DNA from: Nilaparvata lugens
Taxonomy: Eukaryota > Arthropoda > Insecta > Hemiptera > Delphacidae
Direction: 5' to 3'
Assembly: GCF_014356525.2 (NCBI RefSeq)
Contig: NC_052516.1
Span: forward strand, 25,436,070-25,500,069
DNA: 64,000 nt
The position numbers and the translations under genes were made by a program. Shown here piece after piece: positions 11,186 to 20,327 of this stretch (position 1 is its first letter; each line of letters starts with the position of its first letter). The notes under the pieces are model-generated. The model worked only from the letters and a program-made list of their open reading frames with translations, did no database searches and was not told where the DNA came from.

Positions 11186-14050
11186 TCAAGTAGAATCGAA
11201 AAACTCTGTCAAACAATAGAAAGGTCTCAAAACCAGCCACTCAAAAAGTAATTTTTTAAAAATAACAATATTTTCACAACATTTGATATCCAATGGCAAC
11301 TTATTGTACATTCTCAAGCCTATGCTGTCATAGTGTTTCATGCTTATGACAAGACGTTGATATGGAATATCAATGTGGTCTTTTTTCCTGGTGTCATAAG
11401 CATGAATATTGGATCTTTTATTCAAGCTATGGAGATTCTTTCTAGTGTGCATGATTACTTGAAATATATAGAGATTTATGACAGTCAATATTTTTGTTTT
11501 TTTGAAAAGAGGTCGACAGTGATCTAGATACCCTGCACCTGTCAATATTCTGATAGCCTTTTTCTGCAAAAGCAAGACCTTATTGATGTGGCAGCTGTTT
11601 CCATATACTAAAATTCCGTATGCAATTATGCTTTGAAAAAAAGCAAAATATGAGCTTCTGAGGTATTTTTCCGGTACAAGATTCTTCAACTGCCTTAACA
11701 AAAAGATAACCCTAGATAACCTAGCAGAAACGAAATTTATGTGGGGTTCCCAGGTCAACCTGTGATCAAACATTAAGCCTAAAAACTTTAAACTATTGTT
11801 ATTGTTGTGTGTGTAATCCCTGAGACCAAATGTCATAAGCTGAGTTTTATCCTCGTTCAATTTAAAGCCATTAGCTCTGAACCACTTGGAAGCTTCCGCC
11901 AAGGTATCAGCTGTCATATTATGTAAAGTGTGTGCATCTGAATGAGAATTAAGAAAAGTAGTGTCATCAGCATACAACACAGTCTTGCTGTTGATTGTGA
12001 GAGGAAGATCGTTTATCATCAATACAAAGAGGAGTGGTCCCAATATTGATCCTTGGGGGACGCCGTACTTTACTTTAGCAAGGTCGGATCTCTTATTTCC
12101 TACACAAACAACTTGCTGGCGATCGCCAAGGTACGATCTAAAAAGACTAAGGCTCCTTCCACTGACTCCATAATAAGCTAATTTTTCAAGCAAAATATCA
12201 TGATTCACGCAGTCAAATGCCTTGCTCAGGTCACAGAAGGCAGCCTGAGCAAAGCACCTGTTTTCAAAAGACTCAATTACAAATTTTATAAGTGCATCAA
12301 AGGCGTCATTAGTGGATCTTCCCTTCACAAAACCAAATTGATGCTCCGATAGTACCCCAAGATTTACCAAGTATTCATACACCTGTATATACATGACAAT
12401 TTCTAGAACCTTGGAGAAGACAGGCACTATTTGGATGGGTCTATAACTGGAAGGTTCCTCTTTTGAGCCTTTCTTATGAACGGGAACAACTTTGGAGACT
12501 TTTAATACATCGGGGAAAACACCCTGTGTAATACACCTGTTAATACAAATGGTCAGTAATGGCACTACAGAATGAGCAATATTTTTGAGAAGACAGCTTG
12601 ATAAACCATAGAAATCTTCACTCTTCGAAACTTTAAGATTATGAACCACTTTAAAAATCATCTCTTGACTCACCTCATGAAAAAAGAATAAGCTATTTTG
12701 CACTTTATTGACATTATCATTGAGCAATGCACTGGCTGTAATTGATGGCTTGTCTATCTTCTCGTGCACATCATCTACTGATCGAATGAAATAATTATTA
12801 AGTTTGTTTGGTTCAGGAGTAGATAAGTTTACAACATTCTTGTTGGAGGATAAAGTTTTGATAATTTGCCATGCTTTCTTACATTTGTTATTAGAAGATT
12901 CAATGATTGATGCGACAGAATCCCTCTTGGCTTCATCCAATGAATTTCTGTACAGTGCTCTGCATCTAAGATAAAGTGTTTTCGAATGTTCGGTTTTTTG
13001 TTTTTTGAAGTTTTCATGTAAGAGAGTGAGTAGAATCTTAATCTTACCAAGTTCAGGTGTGTACCAGTCAGCCTTACATTTGAAATTCTTTCTATTATTA
13101 ACTTGGGAAACTTTTTTTCTACAGGTCTTTCTAGGGATAGTTAGATTGAAATAATATAAAACTGTATTGAGGAAGGATTCGAATATATCACTTGCATCTG
13201 ACTTTTCCATGACAGCACACCAATTCACTAAATTTAGAGACCGATTAAATTGTAGTAATTTATCTTTAGTAACAGGTCTTGAAGTAATAGTGACAAAATC
13301 GTTAGAACTAGACTCAACAGAACTACAGGGCACACATATCGTGACACAATCATGATCAGAGTAAGAAAATCCTATGACACTTGAATTTATCATATCAGGT
13401 TGAACGTTTGAAAAAATATTATCGAGACATGCTTGGTCTCTAGTGGGCAGAGTATTGAAAATACGATGATTAAATTGTCTCAATAGATTTTTCAAATTAT
13501 TGGAATGACAAGTTTCATGATTGACATCAAAAGCAGAATTAAGATCTCCACCAAGAACAATAGTATGGTCATTATAGCATTGTCTAGACAAAAATAGAAG
13601 CAATTCCTCCAATTTGGCTAAAAATACTTTGGGATCTCCACAAGGAGATCTGTACAATGATACGATAATGAGTTTCCTGGCTCTAATAATAGTACAGGTG
13701 GCCTCAAACTCACGTTCAATACATAGAAAATTCAGACTCAATTCTTGACTTTGAGAGTAAAGATTCTTTCTGACAAATATTGCAACTCCGCCATTTTTGT
13801 GTAATAATCTACAGTAACTACTTGTTGCAATACAAACATCCATTTTACTATATCCGATTTCATCAGTGAGCAACCAATGTTCACTTATACCTAAAATATC
13901 AATATCTTCATTAATTACAAAGTCATTGAGAACATTCAATTTACCTCTCAATCCTTGAACATTTAGATAAGCGATTCTTGTGCAAGGTATTGTATGTTTT
14001 AATGAGTCTAATCTATACCTATTTGAACTTGGATTGTTGAGTTTAAACAA
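11186..14050 (-). CDS. LINE ORF2: APE endonuclease-reverse transcriptase
   Basis: 954 codons. The N-terminal AP-endonuclease-like domain shows AYLNVQGLRG, the catalytic-Glu region LGISEHWL, VLGGDLNSAFD and a final SDHD. RT motifs follow: YRPIQIVP, QFGFVKGRSTNDA, FCDLSKAFDCVNHDIL, YGVPQGSILGPLLF and VLYADDTTFL (catalytic YADD at about residue 690). The C terminus has the DTRKKD...YNKLPLDIK pattern usual in CR1/Jockey-type elements. No RNase H domain is seen. The frame has no ATG before the endonuclease: a stop lies five codons upstream of the TTG at 14050. Translation presumably depends on coupling to ORF1. All catalytic residues I can check are present. Confidence 0.9.
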   Translation of the reverse strand: MFKLNNPSSNRYRLDSLKHTIPCTRIAYLNVQGLRGKLNVLNDFVINEDIDILGISEHWLLTDEIGYSKMDVCIATSSYCRLLHKNGGVAIFVRKNLYSQSQELSLNFLCIEREFEATCTIIRARKLIIVSLYRSPCGDPKVFLAKLEELLLFLSRQCYNDHTIVLGGDLNSAFDVNHETCHSNNLKNLLRQFNHRIFNTLPTRDQACLDNIFSNVQPDMINSSVIGFSYSDHDCVTICVPCSSVESSSNDFVTITSRPVTKDKLLQFNRSLNLVNWCAVMEKSDASDIFESFLNTVLYYFNLTIPRKTCRKKVSQVNNRKNFKCKADWYTPELGKIKILLTLLHENFKKQKTEHSKTLYLRCRALYRNSLDEAKRDSVASIIESSNNKCKKAWQIIKTLSSNKNVVNLSTPEPNKLNNYFIRSVDDVHEKIDKPSITASALLNDNVNKVQNSLFFFHEVSQEMIFKVVHNLKVSKSEDFYGLSSCLLKNIAHSVVPLLTICINRCITQGVFPDVLKVSKVVPVHKKGSKEEPSSYRPIQIVPVFSKVLEIVMYIQVYEYLVNLGVLSEHQFGFVKGRSTNDAFDALIKFVIESFENRCFAQAAFCDLSKAFDCVNHDILLEKLAYYGVSGRSLSLFRSYLGDRQQVVCVGNKRSDLAKVKYGVPQGSILGPLLFVLMINDLPLTINSKTVLYADDTTFLNSHSDAHTLHNMTADTLAEASKWFRANGFKLNEDKTQLMTFGLRDYTHNNNNSLKFLGLMFDHRLTWEPHINFVSARLSRVIFLLRQLKNLVPEKYLRSSYFAFFQSIIAYGILVYGNSCHINKVLLLQKKAIRILTGAGYLDHCRPLFKKTKILTVINLYIFQVIMHTRKNLHSLNKRSNIHAYDTRKKDHIDIPYQRLVISMKHYDSIGLRMYNKLPLDIKCCENIVIFKKLLFEWLVLRPFYCLTEFFDST

Positions 14051-15792
14051 CTTTGCACAATGTTAGTATCTACCACAGAGTCTGTTATTAATGAGGGACT
14101 GCAGGGAATGTTACAAAGTTCTGCATCGTCATTCAGTACTTGATCACGAGCAGATGAACAACTTGAATCGAATCCTGATTGGTTTATAGAGTTTTTGAGT
14201 GAGTCATGGAAGGACACAGTAGCACTGGATTCCGGAACATCTGGGATATGAGCTGCAATGACGTCTCTATGATGGCGAACGTCTGGAGTAGATCCTCCGT
14301 GCAGAATCGTCCGAGGCTGACCAATCAATGGCGTTGATGTTGACGTCAATGAGTCATCAATGCTGATTATTGCATTGACATCGACGTTGGTTTTCATCGG
14401 AATGGAAAGAACTGGTTTTCTGGCAGTTTGCTTCTTTTGTGAGTCGTAGCGCGTTGATTTGACTTTCTTAGAGACAATGCCGCTATCAATTGTCACAAAA
14501 TCGCACAAAGACCTTCCTACAAAACGTTTTCCACCCTTTGAGTAATGCAGGCCATGCCTTGTGAAATGGTGTCTTTGCAGGTTATTATTGACTTCTCCAT
14601 ATATCACTCTTGATACTCCACAATAAGACCGTATTCTTGCGAAGATTGATTCGTTAGCAAAATGTATATTGTCATTGTGGTGAGGCATATCATACCTAAA
14701 AGGTATTGCACAAACAATGAAGTTGGTATTTATTCCCGATGTCAATAGCTTATCCATTCCTTGTTGGATATTGAGATCACATGGCTCATGATTGCCAAAG
14801 TCATTGGACCCCGCCATTACAATCACGTAATCGAATTTTGTCAAATCCTTTATAAATTGTATCCCATTTGCAATAACCTGTTTAAATTTAGCTCCCGGCA
14901 AAGTATACACAAAAATATCGTAGTAGTCGGACAAGTGACCTAGGTAATTGTGCATATCTCTACCTTGACTTGCAGCCAGTATCACAATACGCCTCTTCAC
15001 TGAATTTGAAGATGATAATGATGATGATTCTTTGATAGGCCTCCTTGGTTTCTTCCTGACTGCAGATGCATCGGTTTCACCTACATGCACCTGGGCTCTT
15101 ACATCAAATGTTGCCGTTTGTCCTCTAGTCAATTGTGTTATGGGTGACCCGATCTCCTCCGCATCCAAGACTGAGAAACGATTTGAAGTCACTATTGAGC
15201 TGTCATTGGAAAATCGTTGAAATCGACAGGCTGATTTAGGAGTAGTGAAATTCATTGGAAGTGCTCTGCTATTTTTCAATAAAGTTAATTCTGTTTCCAA
15301 ATTAGAAATTTTATCTGCAGTATGCTGCGCATCACTCTGTAAAAGATTGATAATTTCATCTCTTGAACTGAGCTCAACCTTCAATTCGTCCGCAGTAGTC
15401 TTCAAGGCTTTCAGTTTCATTTTCAACTGATCTATCTCAACATCAGCTCGCTCTTCGTTGCACAAAGAATCGTTTAAAACATTAGCTCTGATTTTCTTTT
15501 CTTGTGCAAGTGAATTTCTCAGAGAATTATTTTCGGCTGCAGCGTTCGTCAAATGAATCTTTAAATCCTCATTCACTTTGATTGCAGCATCGTATTTATT
15601 CAACAGTGAAATAACTTGTGGGATTATATCTATCACAACCTCTTTCGAAAATTTGTTGGAAATGGAGTCCAACACAGTATGCATATTAAGCGCAATCTCT
15701 ATTACACCACTGTTAATCAAGCCCTCCTTAAGGTCTACCAAATTGCGCTCCATCTGTGACCTCACGGAGTTGCGTCCAGCTCGTGTCAACAT
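14008..15792 (-). CDS. LINE ORF1: coiled-coil plus SGNH-hydrolase-like protein
   Basis: 594 codons with a true ATG at 15792. Residues about 60-190 are Leu/Glu/Lys-rich heptad-like sequence, a probable coiled coil for trimerisation. Residues about 265-440 resemble an SGNH/GDSL hydrolase: VILAASQGRD (block I position), VMAGSND at about 325 (block III) and a final RHGLHYSKGGK at about 410 that supplies the His. Such domains occur in ORF1 of CR1-like LINEs, where they are thought to act in RNP assembly or membrane/lipid contact; the function is not established from sequence. The last 43 nt overlap ORF2 in another frame. Confidence 0.85.
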   Translation of the reverse strand: MLTRAGRNSVRSQMERNLVDLKEGLINSGVIEIALNMHTVLDSISNKFSKEVVIDIIPQVISLLNKYDAAIKVNEDLKIHLTNAAAENNSLRNSLAQEKKIRANVLNDSLCNEERADVEIDQLKMKLKALKTTADELKVELSSRDEIINLLQSDAQHTADKISNLETELTLLKNSRALPMNFTTPKSACRFQRFSNDSSIVTSNRFSVLDAEEIGSPITQLTRGQTATFDVRAQVHVGETDASAVRKKPRRPIKESSSLSSSNSVKRRIVILAASQGRDMHNYLGHLSDYYDIFVYTLPGAKFKQVIANGIQFIKDLTKFDYVIVMAGSNDFGNHEPCDLNIQQGMDKLLTSGINTNFIVCAIPFRYDMPHHNDNIHFANESIFARIRSYCGVSRVIYGEVNNNLQRHHFTRHGLHYSKGGKRFVGRSLCDFVTIDSGIVSKKVKSTRYDSQKKQTARKPVLSIPMKTNVDVNAIISIDDSLTSTSTPLIGQPRTILHGGSTPDVRHHRDVIAAHIPDVPESSATVSFHDSLKNSINQSGFDSSCSSARDQVLNDDAELCNIPCSPSLITDSVVDTNIVQSCLNSTIQVQIGID

Positions 15793-15900
15793 CTCATCGA
15801 ATATGTCAAATGGGTTTGGAAGAGAAGGAAATTGAAAGCTTAGAGAGCCACCAAAGCAGGATAAAACGGGAAGCTCCTGAAAGGATTTGAGAGGATTAAG

Positions 15901-16741
15901 GAAAATGGAAGAAGCAGAAACCAGGTTTAAGACGATGCAGTGTTAAATCATAGACCGAACTCACAACATGCGGGTGTAATACAAAAGCAATCAGTGAATC
16001 ATCACTATCAGAACAGAAGAAGAGAATCAACAGGTGCAAAAAAGCCGGCTGGTTGTAAACAGGGAGATCACTACGTGAGATAGAAATTCAATGACTGGTA
16101 TTCCTTATCGTATTCTTCGGTGGGTCAGTCGATGAAAGTGAAAACAGCCTATGTCAAGTTGAAAAGATAAGATATTGCATTGTAGATTGATTGTTGAATA
16201 TAACTCCTAGATATAAACAGAGTAGGAAGTATCACGCTCAGTTATGATAGGTATAGCAGCTGATAAGGCAAATCTACTTCAACTGTTGAGTAAGAAGACA
16301 CGAGGGATGAAACAATCCGTCAAGTTGCAGACTATGAGGTCAAAGTTCATTCAAAGCAATTTATCACACGAAATTCTTTTCAGTAGTCACTTTTGTAGGT
16401 TAGAAATGTTTCTATTCGTATTAAAATAATATAATTAAACTTCACAAGGAAACTCAGTACTCACTAGACTATATACCTCTTGTATTTCTCATGGAACTGG
16501 CACAATGGGCAGAAACTCTCGAAAAAACATATTTAAACTAATGATGAGTGAGACCTCTTTTCAAGAATACATACAGTAGCCTTCAGTGCTACCAACTGGC
16601 GTAAAATAATCCAATAAGATGGAAAAATTAATTATACAGTTAACTAATATGTTTTGACAGTAAACAGAGAGTACATAACACTTGGAAAATTGGATGTTGT
16701 ACAAAATACAACACGCGACTGCTCGTGTGATTGAGGAGAGC
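15901..16741. other. LINE 5' UTR and/or TTAA-element interior
   Basis: No coding signal beyond ORF1. The boundary between the LINE 5' end and the host TIR element could not be placed. The subterminal palindrome of the TIR element begins at about 16693. Confidence 0.45.
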
Positions 16742-16920
16742 GCGACTACCGGAAGGTTAAATAATGAACAACTAGTTTATGATGTTACTCCTATCAACCT
16801 CTATAATGATATTCACTTTAAAACTGCAATAATTATTCCTTGTAGATAACATTAATGCATCTCATTCAACTAATGCTGATTGAAGATTTTAAAGTAAACC
16901 TCACACTATATTAAAACTGG

Positions 16921-17268
16921 AAACTAAAGTGCGAGATAAATTTCTTTTAACACGGCTCTTTCTCAAAGACGGAAAGGTCCGATGCTCTATCCTCCACTAA
17001 TCTCTCCCACTACCTAGCAGCATTCTCCTTCTTTTGTGTCTGTGTGAGAGAGCATTGTAACGCTTCGCTCCCCTCCACTGGCAATGTTCCAAAGTGATAT
17101 GTTTGTGTATGTTACGGAGATGTGTTCATCACAAGAACCTGAAGCGAAATGACACGGCGCATCCAATTGTGCGCAGGATGTCCGTCTGTGACTATGCTAC
17201 AAACTGTGGAGGGAGAATTGGGTTTCTCCTCTTCATGTTAAAAGTAATTTATCTCGCACATTAGTTTG
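16921..17268. mobile_element. MITE with ~32-bp inverted termini
   Basis: Left end AAACTAAAGTGCGAGATAAA and the reversed right end AAACTAATGTGCGAGATAAA continue into a shared CTTTTAACA. The interior is GC-richer than its surroundings and has no ORF. Confidence 0.8.
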
Positions 17269-18808
17269 TTGATTATCCAATATATTTAATAAATTTATGG
17301 TTGTAACATTTTATTCAAGTATTTTTCAATATCTTCAAAAAGTCTTCAAAAATCGGCTAGAGACTATCATTCTATGAAGAGTTCATTATGAAGAAAACAT
17401 ATTCTTTAAGATTATAAAACATACAATGCAACTTTTTTCGAATCATCCTCAGTAAAAAAGTTAGGGTATCTATAATTTATAATGCGAAACTTCCGACTGA
17501 TTTGAGAAGTATTGATGAGCACGGTATTATTTAGATGTATAATATCTCACGGTATTTCTTCTATAATACCGTGTTGATGAGGAAGAACAATTTAAAACAG
17601 AACTATGTATTCATTTCTGAATAAGAAGGCTTTCTATGATGTTGACGAATTCTTGTTGGAGTGAGAAAAATTACTATTACAACTTTGCAAATTTCATAAA
17701 TAATTGTTAAAAAATGTTTTTAGAGTTTTATTTCATGACTGATATTTTCTGTTATTTATCTGTGACGTTTTTCAACTGTATTAGGCCTACATTTGTTTTG
17801 CTATACTTTTGTTGAAAATATTATTATTATTATTATTATTATTAATAAAGGAAAAAATCGTCTTATACACGTACGAGATAGGCAATTTACAAATGACGCA
17901 TCATCACTTCTCGACAACTAGGTAGGCTACTCAACTGATTAACTTGACGTGTTGCATATTAATAGATTCTTAATTTACCAAAGGATGGTTGTAGACCTAT
18001 TTTGAATTCTTCAAGATTCCAGTAGGTCAAGTTTTCAATTAGTCCCTTGCGGAGCACGGGTTACCTGCTAGTTCGGTAATAACATGTAGGTAGGCCTACA
18101 TAAAGTGTAGTGAACAATTCAAATTTGATGAAAATGATAACTGAAAATTGAACAATATATTTTGAGGATTGGATTTTATTGCACCTACCGTACATTTTTT
18201 GGCGTTGTCTCATTGGATTCTGACAAGAAAATATTACTTGACAAATTAAAAAATTATTGTTGCTTGAAACTAAAACATAGTATTATTAAAAAAAAAGTTC
18301 ATGATTAATAGGAGCAGTTTCAATTATTCCCTCAAGTTCAGTATAAAAGTAGGTATCGTACAAATAAAATTCCTTTGAATGCCTACAATAATTTGCTTTG
18401 TGTAGGCTTACCGTACCGTATTGTCTTTTTTATTAAATAATTGAATAAAGGACATTTATTATTATGGAAATTCTTGTTGCAAAACGCAGCACCCATAACA
18501 AAGCTCTGTTTGTTATTTGTGTCAGGTCTTATATAGAAACTTCTTTTTATGTTGAAAATGAATAAACGACGCTATCAAGCTTAGGCCTACTATACTCACC
18601 GCCATTCTTATCATGGTTGGCCAAGATAGAATTTATATTCCACTTCTTTATAGTCCAACTTTATTCATTCATTGTTATCTTTACGCACCCTGGATTGCGT
18701 GTGCTAGGAGACGGTAGTCACGCACTCTCTAGCATCACGCACAAATACAGGAAGTTTCTACACGTGCATCTGAGAAAGCCCTAGAGAAGTCTCTAATCCA
18801 GTTCTATG
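17269..18808. other. Gene-free AT-rich stretch
   Basis: Holds a hairpin at 17519-17573 (ACGGTATTAT...ATAATACCGT), an (ATT)n microsatellite at 17820-17845 and several TAGGCCTA sites. No exon or RNA gene is seen. Confidence 0.5.
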
Positions 18809-19606
18809 CAAGGGATTAAGCCAGGATAAAGCTCAGAGCAGTGTTGAAGCCTTTATAGTTGAAATGGACTGTGAAATCGTATTACTATTAGGCCTATTTA
18901 TTTTATAATATTGTAGGGGAAAATTATATTAATCTTAGTGTATAGCAAGGGATTAAGCATTAAACCAGGATAGAATTTTGAGTAGTAGTGTGGAGATTTC
19001 ATAGTGGATATGGACAGTGAAATCATATTATCATTTATTCAATAATATTGTAGGGAAATATTGTTTTAATCTTAGTGTACAGCAAGGGATTAAGCATTCC
19101 AAGAATAAAATTCAGAGTAGCAGTGTGGAAGTTTCATATTAGATGTGGACTGTGAAATCTTATTACTATAGGCCTACCTATTCATTTCATAATATTTTAG
19201 GGGTATTACATCAATCTTACTGTAAAGCAAGGGAATTTTAGCATTAAACCAGAATAAAATTTTGAGTACGGTAGCCTAGTAGTGTGGAGATTTCTTAATG
19301 GATATGGACTGTGAAATCGTATTGCTATATTTATTTAATAATATTGTAGGGAAACATTACATCAATCTTTGTGTACAGCAAGGGATTAAGCATTGAGCCA
19401 GTATAAAATCTGGACTAGAGTTGTTGAGATTTCATAGTGGATATGGTCTGTGGAATCGTATTACTATTTTTTATTTAATAATATTGTGAGGACGAAAGAT
19501 CACGTCAATATTACTGTGTAAAGCAAGGTATTTAACATCAAACAAGAATAAAATTTGGAGTAGCAGTGTGAGATTTTATAGTGGATATGGTCAGTGAAAA
19601 CATATT
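18809..19606 (+). repeat. Tandem repeat, six units of about 136-151 bp
   Basis: Units start with GCAAGGGATTAAG-like sequence at 18809, 18945, 19082, 19227, 19378 and 19523. Each contains CAGGATAAAAT, a GATATGGACTGTGAAATC-type segment and AATAATATTGTAGGG. A continuation of the last unit appears after 19881, beyond an insertion. It has the character of a diverged satellite or minisatellite. Confidence 0.85.
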
Positions 19607-19880
19607 GGATGAAAAAGACTAAGGAACTGTCAAAAACCACAGATTTATTGATACTTAGAAAGACCGGTTTCGGTTATTACACTATTGTCAATCTCTGATA
19701 AACTAAAACTAAATACAAGAGCAGCAGAATTTCTGCTGAATATCAGAGATTGACAATGGTGTAATAACCGAAACCGGTCTTTCTAAGTACCAATAATCTG
19801 TGGTTTTTGACAATTTCTTAGTCTTTTTTATTCAATATGAATATAATTACCACAATATCTACTTCTTAACTACACAAAAA
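19607..19880. mobile_element. Foldback element with 17-bp target-site duplication
   Basis: GTCAGTGAAAACATATT occurs at 19590-19606 and again at 19881-19897, exactly flanking the insert. Inside, arms of about 95 bp (19607-19700 and 19735-19830) are inverted copies centred on a short loop and carry ACCGAAACCGGTCTTTC. A non-palindromic tail follows and ends ACACAAAAA. Confidence 0.85.
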
Positions 19881-20017
19881 GTCAGTGAAAACATATTACT
19901 GAATGTATTTAATAATATTTTAATTTTCAAGTTACATTTAATCAGCACGGTAGTGTCACTGTATAAATATAATGTTCAAAAACTGAAGTATAATAATAAT
20001 AATAATAATAATAATTT

Positions 20018-20045
20018 CTCTGGATGTTGGACGACACATCCAGAG
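20018..20045 (-). promoter_or_regulatory. 3'-terminal hairpin of the helicase LINE
   Basis: A perfect 10-bp stem (CTCTGGATGT / ACATCCAGAG) with an 8-nt loop lies directly before the (ATT)n tail (19990-20015) on the RNA sense strand. The position fits a structure recognised by the RT during target-primed reverse transcription; that role is inferred. Confidence 0.65.
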
Positions 20046-20327
20046 GAGTTTATTCATAAATTCATACATTACATATATTTTTTTTTTCATATATTTCCAA
20101 TAATATAACAATATTCAGTGTTTACAAAAATGATACCTCACTATATAATATATGTGTCGAGGTTATCATCAAATTAATACTAATTTATGCTACAACAGAT
20201 AATACAAAAATTCCAAAAATCTAAAACTATATCTATTACCCTAAGCATCACCTAGTACAAAGATACTAAACCGAGGTACTATTTTCTACATATAAATTAC
20301 CTTATTTAAAAAGAATACTGCTTAAAT

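Larger units (their letters stand above)
11045..15900 (-). mobile_element. LINE-1 of this window: two-ORF non-LTR retrotransposon with SGNH-type ORF1 (CR1/L2-like)
   Basis: ORF1 (15792-14008) and ORF2 (14050-11186) lie on the minus strand with a 43-nt overlap. Downstream of ORF2 on the minus strand come AATAAA and a (TTTA)n tail at about 11055-11080, the expected LINE 3' end. The 5' limit is not resolved. SGNH/esterase-like ORF1 domains are known from CR1-type elements. Both ORFs are undisrupted, so the insertion is young relative to the other LINE remnants here. It sits inside the TTAA-flanked element. Confidence 0.85.
10742..16756. mobile_element. TTAA-flanked TIR element (piggyBac-like ends) interrupted by a LINE
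   Basis: The left end is TTAA (10738-10741) then CCTTCCGGCAATCGCGC. The right end is the reverse complement of CCTTCCGGTAGTCGCGC followed by TTAA (16757-16760). Both ends also carry a subterminal GTTGTA...TACAAC palindrome. A TTAA target duplication is characteristic of piggyBac-type transposases; assignment rests on the target site and end structure only. The non-LINE remainder (about 10742-11040 and roughly 15900-16756) holds no transposase I recognise, so the carrier looks non-autonomous. Confidence 0.65.

Noticed and set aside
18809..19606. CRISPR-like array
   Set aside because: Units are contiguous diverged repeats of 136-151 bp without unique spacers, in eukaryotic DNA.
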